Assembly: GCA_902519075.1 (NCBI GenBank)
Contig: CABYIO010000009.1
Location: 1 to 42,404, forward strand
DNA: 42,404 nucleotides
Direction of reading: 5' to 3'
DNA from: an uncultured Bacteroidota bacterium
GTDB taxonomy: Bacteria; Bacteroidota; Bacteroidia; Flavobacteriales; Flavobacteriaceae
The notes beneath the pieces were generated by a model, which worked only from the letters and a program-made list of their open reading frames with translations, ran no database searches and was not told the DNA's origin. The translations under genes were made by a program, and so were the position numbers. Below, in pieces: positions 27,254 to 37,382 of the stretch (its first letter is position 1; every line of letters starts with the position of its first letter).

Positions 27254-30200
27254 ATGATTTCCTTTTTTGAATCTAAAAATCAATCAGTTTTTGCAGTTCA
27301 AACAAAAAAATCTTTTTCTGAAAACGAGATAAAAAAGCTAGAATGGTTATTTGGCAATACTACTTTCATTTCAGATCCTATAGTCAACCTTAATCTAATT
27401 GGGCCCAGAGCAGCTATGGTTTCTCCTTGGAGTACAAATGCAGTAGAAATTTGTCAAAATATGGGATTAACTTCTGTAGTCAGAATTGAAAAATATAATC
27501 TAAAAAGTGATGATTCGATTGATTTTGACCCCATGTTAAATGAAAAGTTCAGTTCTCTTAGTCAGGATCTATTTAAGATAAATGTCATCCCAGAGAAAAT
27601 TACCCATATTAATAATATTGAAAAATATAATCAAAAAGAAGGTTTATCATTAAGTCCAGATGAAATTTCCTATCTCAATAATGTTTCTAAAACAATAAAA
27701 CGTGAACTAACTGACTCTGAGATATTTGGGTTTTCACAGGTTAATTCTGAACATTGTAGACATAAAATATTCAACGGGAAATTTGTGATTGACGGGCAAG
27801 AGAAAGATGAAAGCTTATTTTCATTGATTAAAAAAACATCCAAAACAAATCCAGATAATATAGTTTCTGCATATAAAGATAATGTAGCATTTATAAAGGG
27901 TCCAAAAGTTATTCAATTTGCTCCCTCCAAATCCGATGAGTCAAACTACTACATTTATAAAGAAATTGATACGGTAATTTCCTTAAAAGCAGAAACTCAT
28001 AATTTTCCCACCACTGTTGAACCTTTTAACGGAGCAGCAACAGGTTCTGGTGGTGAAATTAGAGATAGATTAGCCGGGGGAAGAGGCTCAATACCATTGG
28101 CTGGAACTGCCGTTTACATGACACCATATTCCAGAATCAATAATAAAGAATGGGAAAATAATATTGAAGAAAGAAAATGGTTATATCAAACTCCGCTTGA
28201 AATATTAATAAAAGCCTCTAATGGTGCTTCAGACTTTGGAAATAAATTTGGGCAACCCCTCATTTCTGGATCTGTCCTTACTTTTGAAAATGATAATGAT
28301 GGAGAAATTCAATCTTATGACAAAGTCATAATGTTAGCTGGTGGAATTGGTTTTGCCAACAAAGAACACTCTATAAAAAGTAAGCCTGAAAAGGATGATT
28401 TGATTGTAATTATGGGTGGTGATAATTACAGAATTGGTATGGGTGGAGCAGCTGTTTCGTCGGCAGATACCGGTGAGTTTTCTACTGGAATTGAATTAAA
28501 CGCTATTCAAAGGTCTAATCCTGAAATGCAAAAAAGAGTAGCAAATGCTATTAGAGGTACTTTAGAAAATGATAAAAATTGTATAGTCTCCATTCATGAT
28601 CATGGTGCTGGTGGTCATTTAAATTGTTTAACCGAGCTCGTAGAGGAAACTGGAGGATTCATTGAATTGGATAATTTACCTATTGGAGACCCAACACTTT
28701 CAAATAAAGAAATAATCGGAAATGAATCTCAGGAGAGAATGGGGTTAATTATAAAAAAAGAAAATATTGATGAATTTATAAGGATATGTCATAGAGAAAG
28801 AGCCCCTGTATATATTGTTGGTCGAGTCACAGATGATAATAGATTCACTATACACTCTGAAAAATCAAATCTTAGCTGTGTTGACCTTGATTTAGGTCAT
28901 TTTTTTGGAAGTTCTCCACAAACCATTTTGAAAGATCAAACTATCTCCAAAAAATATAAAGATATTAAATATTCTAATGGACTTATTCATAATTACATTG
29001 AGCAACTATTTAGCTTAGAATCTGTAGGCTGTAAAGATTGGTTAACAAATAAAGTTGACAGATGTGTTGGTGGAAAAGTTGCAAAACAACAATGTGTTGG
29101 TGAACTACAGTTGCCTCTTAATAATTGTGGAGTAATGGCATTAGACTACTCTACTAAACATGGTGTAGCAACATCCATTGGACACTCTCCAATATCAGCA
29201 TTAATTGATCCAAATGCGGGAAGTAAAAATAGTATAGCTGAAGCATTAACCAATATAATTTGGGCCCCGATTGAAAATAGTTTAAAAGGGGTCTCTCTAT
29301 CAGCTAATTGGATGTGGCCATGTAAGAATGAGGGTGAAGACGCAAGACTTTATAAAGCGGTTGAATCAGTTTCAAAATTTGCAATTGAATTAGGCATTAA
29401 TATTCCAACTGGGAAGGATTCTTTATCAATGAATCAAAAATATGAAAAGATAGAGGTTAAGTCCCCTGGAACTGTAATTGTCTCAGCAACTGCTCATTGT
29501 AATAATATTTATAATATTATTGAACCCGTATTTAAACTTGACAAAGGATCTATTTTTTATATTAATCTATCCTCAGATGATTTTAAATTAGGTGGATCAG
29601 CCTTTTCTCAAATAATTGGTAGTATCGGAAATAATACACCAACTATAATCAATTCAAAATATTTTGTCAATGTTTTTGAAACAATACAAAAAATGATAAA
29701 AAATAATCTTATTGTAGCCGGCCATGATATTGGTTCAGGAGGATTTATTACATCTTTAATGGAAATGTGTTTTTCTACTAAAAACATTGCTGCAAATATT
29801 GATTTGTCATCATTAAATGAAAATGATACGGTCAAAATACTGTTTTCAGAAAATTGTGGAATAATTATTCAGGGTAAAGATGACGAAATAGAAAAAGAAT
29901 TAATCGATAATGGAATAACTGCCTACAAAATCGGTAAAGTTATTAAGGGAAATAAGTTGGAAATAAAAAATCAAGAAAATGAATTTTTATTTGATTTGGA
30001 AAAATACAGAGATTATTGGTTTCACACTTCTACTCTGCTCGACAGCAAACAAACTTCTAACAACTTAGCTGATGTTAGATTTAAAAATTACAAGAACCAA
30101 CCACTAAAATTTAAGTTTCCTAAAAATTTTAGTGGCAGCTTAACAAAATTTTCATCTGGAAAAAAGCCAAAAGCAGCAATATTAAGAGAAAAAGGCAGCA

Positions 30201-30913
30201 ATAGTGAAAGAGAATTAGCTAATGCTCTACATCTTGCAGGATTTAATGTTAAAGATATTCACATGACTGACCTGATTTCTGGAAAAGAAACATTACAGGA
30301 CATTCAATTTTTAGGTGCAGTTGGAGGTTTTTCTAACTCTGATGTTCTTGGTTCAGCTAAAGGATGGGCAGGATCATTTAGGTATAATGAAAGCGCAAGA
30401 AAAGCACTAGAAAACTTTTTTTCCAGAAAGGATACTTTATCTATTGGTATATGTAATGGATGTCAATTATTCATGGAACTTGATTTAATATATCCAAGAC
30501 ATGAAAACCATGGAAAAATGACTTTTAATGATTCAAGAAAACACGAAAGCAATTTCACATCGGTGAGAATAAACACCAATAATTCAATTATGTTAAACTC
30601 ACTTGAACAGTTAAATTTAGGGGTATGGATTAGTCATGGTGAGGGAAAATTTAAACTTCCCTACCCAAAAGAAAATTATAATATAGTTGCGGAATACGGA
30701 TATCCAGATTATCCATCCAACCCAAATGGCTCTGATTACAATACAGCCATGTTATGTAGCGATGATGGAAGACATCTTGTAACAATGCCACACATAGAGA
30801 GATCACTATTTAAATGGAATTGGGCATATTACGAAGATGGCAGGGATGATATATTAAGCCCCTGGATATTGGCTTTTTTAAATGCAAAAAATTGGATTTT
30901 AGAAAATTCCTGA
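27254..30913 (+). CDS. purL: phosphoribosylformylglycinamidine synthase (single-chain, with C-terminal glutaminase domain)
   Basis: 1219 aa; GFSQVNSEHCRHKIFNG, AETHNFPTTVEPFNGAATGSGGEIRDRLAGGRGS, IHDHGAGGHLNC, GICNGCQLFMELDLI (Cys nucleophile), MPHIERSLF. Confidence 0.97.
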   Translation: MISFFESKNQSVFAVQTKKSFSENEIKKLEWLFGNTTFISDPIVNLNLIGPRAAMVSPWSTNAVEICQNMGLTSVVRIEKYNLKSDDSIDFDPMLNEKFSSLSQDLFKINVIPEKITHINNIEKYNQKEGLSLSPDEISYLNNVSKTIKRELTDSEIFGFSQVNSEHCRHKIFNGKFVIDGQEKDESLFSLIKKTSKTNPDNIVSAYKDNVAFIKGPKVIQFAPSKSDESNYYIYKEIDTVISLKAETHNFPTTVEPFNGAATGSGGEIRDRLAGGRGSIPLAGTAVYMTPYSRINNKEWENNIEERKWLYQTPLEILIKASNGASDFGNKFGQPLISGSVLTFENDNDGEIQSYDKVIMLAGGIGFANKEHSIKSKPEKDDLIVIMGGDNYRIGMGGAAVSSADTGEFSTGIELNAIQRSNPEMQKRVANAIRGTLENDKNCIVSIHDHGAGGHLNCLTELVEETGGFIELDNLPIGDPTLSNKEIIGNESQERMGLIIKKENIDEFIRICHRERAPVYIVGRVTDDNRFTIHSEKSNLSCVDLDLGHFFGSSPQTILKDQTISKKYKDIKYSNGLIHNYIEQLFSLESVGCKDWLTNKVDRCVGGKVAKQQCVGELQLPLNNCGVMALDYSTKHGVATSIGHSPISALIDPNAGSKNSIAEALTNIIWAPIENSLKGVSLSANWMWPCKNEGEDARLYKAVESVSKFAIELGINIPTGKDSLSMNQKYEKIEVKSPGTVIVSATAHCNNIYNIIEPVFKLDKGSIFYINLSSDDFKLGGSAFSQIIGSIGNNTPTIINSKYFVNVFETIQKMIKNNLIVAGHDIGSGGFITSLMEMCFSTKNIAANIDLSSLNENDTVKILFSENCGIIIQGKDDEIEKELIDNGITAYKIGKVIKGNKLEIKNQENEFLFDLEKYRDYWFHTSTLLDSKQTSNNLADVRFKNYKNQPLKFKFPKNFSGSLTKFSSGKKPKAAILREKGSNSERELANALHLAGFNVKDIHMTDLISGKETLQDIQFLGAVGGFSNSDVLGSAKGWAGSFRYNESARKALENFFSRKDTLSIGICNGCQLFMELDLIYPRHENHGKMTFNDSRKHESNFTSVRINTNNSIMLNSLEQLNLGVWISHGEGKFKLPYPKENYNIVAEYGYPDYPSNPNGSDYNTAMLCSDDGRHLVTMPHIERSLFKWNWAYYEDGRDDILSPWILAFLNAKNWILENS

Positions 30914-30954
30914 CTTTTCGGAATAATATTTGCCCTAACCTAGTAAAAAAATTA

Positions 30955-33354
30955 ATGAAAAAAAATCTACTTTTTCTTTTTTTAATTATAATGACAGGGA
31001 CTGGGTTGTCACAGCAGTCAGAAATTTTCTATAAAATTAAAATCAATTATTCAAATCAAGAGGATTTATTAAAACTTGCCAATAATGGAGTGTGTATTGA
31101 CCATGGTTTAAACAAAAAAAATCATTTTTTTATCTCTGATTTTTCAGGGGATGATTTACAAAAGATTAATTCATTAGGCTTCACATATGATATATTGATT
31201 GATGATGTGGTTAACTTTTATCAAAACAGAAACAAATCTAAATCTAATATTAAATCAAATGAGTTTTGTGATTCTGGAAATGATGATTACACTACTCCAG
31301 AAAACTATGATGTAAAAGACGGAAACGATTTTGGTGGTTTTTACACTTATGATGAAATGATAAGTGAACTTGATGACATGTATAATCAATATCCAAATTT
31401 AATTTCCCAAAGAATTGACTTAAAAGATAGCAATTACAATGGATCACCTCATATTCATGAAACTTATGAAGGAAGGTTTTTACAAATGGTTAAAGTATCT
31501 GACAATCCAAATGTAGATGAAGATGAACCTCAAATTTTATACACTGCTCTTCACCATGCAAGAGAGCCTGGATCCATGCAGCAATTGATTTTTTTCATGT
31601 GGTATTTACTTGAAAATTACGATTCAAATGATAGCATTAAACAGATTATAGATAACTCAGAGCTATATTTTGTTCCTTGTGTTAATCCTGACGGATATAT
31701 TTATAATGAGACTAGCGAACCAAGTGGTGGTGGAATGTGGAGAAAAAATAGAAGGGATAGTCACGGAGTGGATAATAATAGAAATTATTCTTACATTGAT
31801 GAGAATGGTAACGAAGTCTGGAACACTTCGGGCACATCTAATAATCCAAATGGTAGCACCTATGCTGGCGATGAACCTTTTTCTGAAGCTGAAAATAGAG
31901 CTATTAAATATTTAGTTGAATCAAAAAATTTCAAATTAGCCCTTAACAATCACACCTATGGAAATTTACTTTTATATCCATATGGATACGATTACAATCA
32001 ACCAACTGAAGATAATGAGATTTATGAATTTATATCTTCAGAACTTGTTAGCGAGAATAATTATGATAATATAATAAGTGCAGACTTGTACCCTGCTGCA
32101 GGTGATAGTGATGATTTTATGTACGGTATGTTAATCACAGAAGATAATCAAACTAGAGAAAAAATATTTGCAATGACCCCAGAAATTGGGAGTTCATTTT
32201 GGCCTCAAGCATCAACTATTGAAGGTCTTTGTAAAGATATGATACATTTGAATCTAACCGCCGCTAAAATGATAGGGAATTATGCAACTCTAGAAGACAA
32301 CACACCAAATTTCATTAATGACACAAATTTTCAGTCAAATTTTAGTATTCAAAGGCTAGGTATTATTGATGATGGAAATTTTTCTATTTCTTTAACTCCG
32401 GTTTCAACAAATATAGAATCGGTATCATCAGAGATTAATTTGAATTCTCTACAAATTGGTGAAATTATTGAAAGTGCTTTCGAGGTTAATTTAAACGTGG
32501 CGATCAACCAAGGGGATAGTATTGTTTATAAATACATTTTAAATAATGGTTTATATGAAGAAGAAATATTGATAAACAAAATATATGGAGAACCACAAAT
32601 AATTATAGAAGACGAAAGCGATAATTATACTAATTATTGGAGTGATGATTCTGATTGGTCAAATACATACGAGGAATATTTTTCTCCTGAGACTAGTGTG
32701 ACAGACTCACCATATTCTAATTATAGCAATAACTCACAAGAAATAATTCAATTAATAAATACCGTTGACCTTTCAAGTCTCAGTTATGCGGAAATCAATT
32801 TTGATGCTAAGTGGAATATTGAATCAGGATATGATTACGTTCAACTGGAAATTTCTACTGATAATGGAAATTCATGGATTCCCCAATGTGGAAAATATAC
32901 AGCCAAAGGCATTGAAACACATGATTATGCCTTAGATGAACCTCTATATGATGGTAATCAATCTGATTGGATTAATGAAAGCATATCATTAACAGATTAT
33001 ATAGGTGAGGAAATTTTGGTTAGATTTAAACTATATACAGATGGTGGATTGCGAAGAGATGGATTCTATTTTGATAATTTCAAAATTAAGGGTCTCTCGG
33101 AAAACTTAAATAATAATGAGGTTGATCAAACTAATTTTAAAATATACCCCAACCCGGTAAATAATTACATAAATATTTACTCAAATAATGAAATATCTAA
33201 GATTGAAATTTATGATTTATTTGGTAAAAAACTCTTGGCAAAAGAAAAGGAAAATTTAAATAGATTCAACCTATCTCAATTAAGTTCTGGGATATACTTA
33301 TTCAAAATATTTTCTAGAGAAATGATTGAAGTTAAGAGAATTATAAAAAAATAA
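30955..33354 (+). CDS. M14 family zinc carboxypeptidase with T9SS type A sorting domain
   Basis: Signal peptide MKKNLLFLFLIIMTGTGLSQ; ALHHAREPGSM (HxxE), VPCVNPDGYIYN, RKNRRDSHGVDNNRNYSY, LNNHTYG, MTPEIGSSFWP; C-term FKIYPNPVNNYINIYS..EISKIEIYDLFGKKLL...LSSGIYLFKIF. The ORF-track start (30892) extends upstream of the signal peptide. Confidence 0.94.
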   Translation: MKKNLLFLFLIIMTGTGLSQQSEIFYKIKINYSNQEDLLKLANNGVCIDHGLNKKNHFFISDFSGDDLQKINSLGFTYDILIDDVVNFYQNRNKSKSNIKSNEFCDSGNDDYTTPENYDVKDGNDFGGFYTYDEMISELDDMYNQYPNLISQRIDLKDSNYNGSPHIHETYEGRFLQMVKVSDNPNVDEDEPQILYTALHHAREPGSMQQLIFFMWYLLENYDSNDSIKQIIDNSELYFVPCVNPDGYIYNETSEPSGGGMWRKNRRDSHGVDNNRNYSYIDENGNEVWNTSGTSNNPNGSTYAGDEPFSEAENRAIKYLVESKNFKLALNNHTYGNLLLYPYGYDYNQPTEDNEIYEFISSELVSENNYDNIISADLYPAAGDSDDFMYGMLITEDNQTREKIFAMTPEIGSSFWPQASTIEGLCKDMIHLNLTAAKMIGNYATLEDNTPNFINDTNFQSNFSIQRLGIIDDGNFSISLTPVSTNIESVSSEINLNSLQIGEIIESAFEVNLNVAINQGDSIVYKYILNNGLYEEEILINKIYGEPQIIIEDESDNYTNYWSDDSDWSNTYEEYFSPETSVTDSPYSNYSNNSQEIIQLINTVDLSSLSYAEINFDAKWNIESGYDYVQLEISTDNGNSWIPQCGKYTAKGIETHDYALDEPLYDGNQSDWINESISLTDYIGEEILVRFKLYTDGGLRRDGFYFDNFKIKGLSENLNNNEVDQTNFKIYPNPVNNYINIYSNNEISKIEIYDLFGKKLLAKEKENLNRFNLSQLSSGIYLFKIFSREMIEVKRIIKK

Positions 33355-33373
33355 AATAATTTCTTAAATTTAC

Positions 33374-33385
33374 TATGCATGCATA
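33374..33385. promoter_or_regulatory. 12-bp perfect palindrome TATGCATGCATA upstream of marR, candidate operator
   Basis: Self-complementary sequence in the 53-bp gap between the M14 stop (33354) and the marR start (33408). Confidence 0.35.
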
Positions 33386-33407
33386 ATATGTTGATTTATT
33401 TTAAACT

Positions 33408-33860
33408 ATGATTGTCAATAAAGATTTTAAAAGTAGAGTTGATTTTGTTATGAGGCAAGGTTGGAAAAACATTGAAAAAATGTATAACAACGAAGCATCA
33501 AAATATGATTTAACATTTTCAATTGGCTTTACTTTAATTAGTATTGACCCAGAAAACGGTAGTCCATCAACTTCAATAGGTCCAATAATGGGATTAGAAT
33601 CAAATAGTATTTCAAGAATATTAAATTCAATGGAAAATAAACATCTAATTAACAGAAGACCAAATCCAAATGATGGAAGAAGTATTATAATATCTTTAAC
33701 CAAACTTGGTCATAAGAAAAGAGAAATTGTTACACAAAAAATAAGTCAATTTAAAAATTTATTAAGATCTAGAATTGACCCATCGGATTTAGATACTTTT
33801 CTTAGAGTTTCAACACAAGTGAATGAAATTATTGAAGAAGGTGGTTATTTTCAAAATTAA
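33408..33860 (+). CDS. MarR family transcriptional regulator
   Basis: wHTH pattern: GSPSTSIGPIMGLESNSISRILNSMENKHLINRRPNPNDGRSIIISLTKLGHKKR. Confidence 0.9.
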   Translation: MIVNKDFKSRVDFVMRQGWKNIEKMYNNEASKYDLTFSIGFTLISIDPENGSPSTSIGPIMGLESNSISRILNSMENKHLINRRPNPNDGRSIIISLTKLGHKKREIVTQKISQFKNLLRSRIDPSDLDTFLRVSTQVNEIIEEGGYFQN

Positions 33861-34654
33861 AATTCCCTTTCTTTATTAAGCTCAGTTTCACTATTTAGTT
33901 CATTTTGCGGAATCACCTTTAGAAATCTTTCATGCTGCTCAATAGAGTGAGCTATCTTATCGATGATATCATCTGTGGATTCGTTTTCATAATCAATTTT
34001 AAGAGGCTCCTTTATGATCATCGTCTGAAGAATATTTTTTTTCTTTACTCTAAGACCTTTTTTATCAAAGGACCTCCTAAAACCATCAATAACAATTGGA
34101 ACTACCACTGGTTTATATTGCTTAATCAGAAATGCTGTACCTTTCCTTACTGGCTTGAAAGGAGTTGTAGTACCTTGTGGAAAGGTGATGACCCAACCAT
34201 CATTTAATGCTTTTCCTATATTTGAAATATCACTAAATTTCACTTTTCTATTTACGTCTTCACCATTACTTCTCCAAGTTCTTTCAATGCTAACTGAACC
34301 TGCATAAGCTAAGATCTTTGGTATTAACCCTGCATTCATAGTTTCTTTTGCAGCTATAAAGTATATATTAAGTTTTGGATTCCATAAATAACTGATGTTC
34401 TTGATAGAATCAACTCTTCCTTTTAAACTAGCATTAAATACATGAAACATAGCTACAACATCAGCAAAATATGTTTGATGATTTGAAATAAATAGTACGT
34501 TAGAATCATTTAAATTTCTAATAATTTCAGATCCCTCAATTTTTAATTCATTAAAGCCTCGATACCTACGGTGACTATAAGCGCCAAGTATTCTTATAAG
34601 CCACTTTTTTAAAAAGAGTACATGTCCAAAAGGGTTTCTTTTAAAAAATTGCAT
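33857..34654 (-). CDS. 1-acyl-sn-glycerol-3-phosphate acyltransferase (PlsC-like)
   Basis: VLFISNHQTYFADV (NHxxxxD motif), FPQGTTTPFKPVRKGTAFLIKQYKPVVVPIVIDGFRRSF. Confidence 0.9.
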   Translation of the reverse strand: MQFFKRNPFGHVLFLKKWLIRILGAYSHRRYRGFNELKIEGSEIIRNLNDSNVLFISNHQTYFADVVAMFHVFNASLKGRVDSIKNISYLWNPKLNIYFIAAKETMNAGLIPKILAYAGSVSIERTWRSNGEDVNRKVKFSDISNIGKALNDGWVITFPQGTTTPFKPVRKGTAFLIKQYKPVVVPIVIDGFRRSFDKKGLRVKKKNILQTMIIKEPLKIDYENESTDDIIDKIAHSIEQHERFLKVIPQNELNSETELNKEREF

Positions 34655-34674
34655 ACCTTAATATGATTTAAAAT

Positions 34675-35613
34675 TTAAAGTGATGCTAAGTATCTTTCAG
34701 CATCTAATGCTGCCATACAACCTGTTCCGGCTGCAGTTATAGCTTGCCTATAAGTATGATCTGCTGCATCACCAGAAACAAAAACTCCTTCAACATTAGT
34801 TTTAGTTGAACCTAGTTCATTTACAATATAACCTGTTGAATCCATATTTAAAAAAGGCTTGAAAATATCAGTGTTAGGATTGTGCCCTATTGCAACAAAA
34901 AATCCAGTTGCCGGTATATCTTTTAACTCCTCGGTAATATTATTTTTGGTTAGTATCGATGTGACAACTTGACCATCACCCTTTACCTCCACTGTGGATG
35001 TGTTAAAAAGAATCTCGATATTTTCTGTTTTCTTTACCCTTTCTTGCATAATTTTTGAAGCTCGAAATTCATCTCTTCTTACAAGCATTGTTACCTTACT
35101 ACATAATTTTGAGAGATAATGAGCTTCCTCACATGCAGAATCACCACCACCAACAATTACTACTTCTTGGTTCTTATAAAAAAACCCATCACATACAGCA
35201 CAGGCTGATACACCGCCTCCAGACTCCAAGTATTTTTTTTCTGATTCCAAACCTAAATATTTTGCAGAGGCACCTGTGGAAATAATTACAGTTTTACACT
35301 CTAACTCATGCTCGTCATTAACCCACAATTTTAATTGATTGCTAAAATCAACCTTAGTTATCCAACCATTTCTTATATCAGTACCAAATCTTTCAGCTTG
35401 CTTTTGTAATTCAATCATCATGTCAGGGCCAGAAATTCCGTCCGGATAACCTGGAAAATTTTCAACATCAGTAGTTGTAGTCAACTGACCTCCTGGTTGT
35501 ATTCCTTGATACAAAACAGGATTCATATTTGCTCTAGCTGCATATATTGCAGCAGTATATCCAGCAGGACCTGATCCGATAATAAGACAATTTATTTTTT
35601 CACTCATCATCAT
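34675..35613 (-). CDS. trxB: thioredoxin-disulfide reductase
   Basis: LIIGSGPAGYTAAIYAARANMNPVLYQG, GGQLTTTTDVENFPGYP, redox site CAVCDGFFY, VVGGGDSACEEA, FVSGDAADHTYRQAITAAGTGCMAALDAERYL. Confidence 0.97.
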   Translation of the reverse strand: MMMSEKINCLIIGSGPAGYTAAIYAARANMNPVLYQGIQPGGQLTTTTDVENFPGYPDGISGPDMMIELQKQAERFGTDIRNGWITKVDFSNQLKLWVNDEHELECKTVIISTGASAKYLGLESEKKYLESGGGVSACAVCDGFFYKNQEVVIVGGGDSACEEAHYLSKLCSKVTMLVRRDEFRASKIMQERVKKTENIEILFNTSTVEVKGDGQVVTSILTKNNITEELKDIPATGFFVAIGHNPNTDIFKPFLNMDSTGYIVNELGSTKTNVEGVFVSGDAADHTYRQAITAAGTGCMAALDAERYLASL

Positions 35614-35701
35614 TTTATTTGATTAACAAAAATATGTAATTATTGTTTATTTGAGGCATTCATTTTAGCATTTAATAACTAGTTTTTTGTAATTTCATTA
35701 T

Positions 35702-36778
35702 ATGAAGAAATTTCTTAAATTATTCATTGTTTTTTGTTTTCTAAATAATTTATATTCTAATGAGTTAAAATATGAATTAGTTGTTGATGAGCTTGAGGTC
35801 CCATGGGCATTTGTTTTTTTGCCTGATAATTCAATTTTAATAACTGAAAGAAAGGGTGAATTAATTCATTTTAAAAATGGTGTCAGAAATAAAATCAAAA
35901 ATCTTCCTGAAATCATCTCAAAAAATCAAGGAGGACTTTTAGATATTGAGCTGCACCCAAATTTCTCAGAAAATAAATGGATTTATATATCTTATTCCTC
36001 TTCTAATGACAAAAGCCCTGGAACAAATACAACTATTTTAAGATTCAAATTAAATGATGACTCAGCAGAAAATCAAGAGATTATATATAAAGCAACCCCG
36101 AATAGCAAAAGAACTTTACATTATGGAAGTAGAATAGTTTTTGATAAAGAAAATTATATTTTCTTCAGTATTGGTGATCGAGGCAATAGAGATCTTAATC
36201 CTCAAGATATTACAAGAGATGGTGGTAAAATTTACAGATTACATGATGATGGAAGAATACCTGTTGATAACCCCTTCGTAAATGAAAAAAATTCAAAAAA
36301 AGCAATATTCAGCTATGGACATAGGAATCCTCAAGGCATGTTCTATGATAAAAATGAGGATAAGATATGGATAAATGAACACGGTCCAAGAGGAGGCGAT
36401 GAAATAAATATAATTAAGTCTGGGAATAATTATGGATGGCCATTGGCTAGTTACGGAATAAATTATATTGGGACAAAATTTACAGATAAAACTTCTATTA
36501 GAGGAATGATTGATCCAATTCATTATTGGGTTCCTTCTATTGCACCTAGTGGAATGGTATATATTGATAATCCAAATTATCCAACATTGAATAAAAGTAT
36601 ATTAATCGGATCTTTAAAATTTCAATATCTTCATCAATGTGTAATTGAAAACGGGGAAATGATTAAGGAAAATAGATTATTGGATCAAATTGGAAGGGTT
36701 AGATCTATTGAATTAGATAGTGATAAAAACATATATGTTGGAGTTGAAAATTTAGGTATTATTAAAATAATTGAATAG
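35702..36778 (+). CDS. PQQ-dependent sugar dehydrogenase (GSDH/YliI-like beta-propeller)
   Basis: LEVPWAFVFLPDNSILITERKGEL, GGLLDIELHPNFSENKWIYISYS, HYGSRIVFDKENYIFFSIGDRG, NPQGMFYDKNEDKIWINEHGPRGGDEINIIKSGNNYGWP. Confidence 0.92.
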   Translation: MKKFLKLFIVFCFLNNLYSNELKYELVVDELEVPWAFVFLPDNSILITERKGELIHFKNGVRNKIKNLPEIISKNQGGLLDIELHPNFSENKWIYISYSSSNDKSPGTNTTILRFKLNDDSAENQEIIYKATPNSKRTLHYGSRIVFDKENYIFFSIGDRGNRDLNPQDITRDGGKIYRLHDDGRIPVDNPFVNEKNSKKAIFSYGHRNPQGMFYDKNEDKIWINEHGPRGGDEINIIKSGNNYGWPLASYGINYIGTKFTDKTSIRGMIDPIHYWVPSIAPSGMVYIDNPNYPTLNKSILIGSLKFQYLHQCVIENGEMIKENRLLDQIGRVRSIELDSDKNIYVGVENLGIIKIIE

Positions 36779-36779
36779 C

Positions 36780-37382
36780 ATGTTCATTATCGGAATCACA
36801 GGTGGTACAGGGAGTGGTAAAACTACGATTATTAATAAAGTAAATAAATTGTTTAATCAATCAAATATTGGCTTATTATCTTCAGATTCATATTATAAAG
36901 ACAACAGCAATTTAAACTTTAGTGAGAGGGAAAAGTTAAATTATGATACACCTGATGCAATAGACTTTGATTTACTAAATAATCATATTAGACTTCTAAA
37001 AACTGGCCAAGATATTAATGTACCCCACTACTGTTTTAGCACACACCTTAGGCTTAATACCTCAACATTATTTAAGCCAAAAAAAATTTTAATAATTGAA
37101 GGTATTTTAATTCTTAGTAATAGAACTTTAAGAGATCAAATTGATTACAATGTTTTCCTTGATTGTTCTAGAGATACAAGGTTTAGAAGAAGACTCAAGA
37201 GAGATATAAATGAAAGAGGAAGAAATTATGAGGATGTTATTAAATTATTTGAAAATCGTCTGGATAAGATGCATCAAATTCACGTGAAACCAATGAAAAA
37301 AGAATGTGATTTAGTTTTGGAAACAGAAAATAATACTAACATTGGTCTTCTCATTGATGTTATAAAAAAGAATATGAAATGA
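36780..37382 (+). CDS. udk: uridine kinase
   Basis: MFIIGITGGTGSGKTTIINKV (P-loop), LLSSDSYYKD, NYDTPDAIDFDLL, NVPHYCFSTHLR, IIEGILIL. ATG at 36780 preferred over the TTG at 36771. Confidence 0.94.
   Translation: MFIIGITGGTGSGKTTIINKVNKLFNQSNIGLLSSDSYYKDNSNLNFSEREKLNYDTPDAIDFDLLNNHIRLLKTGQDINVPHYCFSTHLRLNTSTLFKPKKILIIEGILILSNRTLRDQIDYNVFLDCSRDTRFRRRLKRDINERGRNYEDVIKLFENRLDKMHQIHVKPMKKECDLVLETENNTNIGLLIDVIKKNMK

Noticed and set aside
31670-31915. 81-aa plus-strand ORF in alternate frame of the M14 peptidase
   Set aside because: Out-of-frame ORF within the catalytic domain; no support for dual coding.
33401-33703. 100-aa minus-strand ORF opposite marR
   Set aside because: Antisense to a clear MarR family gene; no independent promoter or family evidence.
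35055-35285. 76-aa plus-strand His-rich ORF antisense to trxB
   Set aside because: His/Leu-rich translation is the reverse complement of conserved TrxB codons; shadow ORF.
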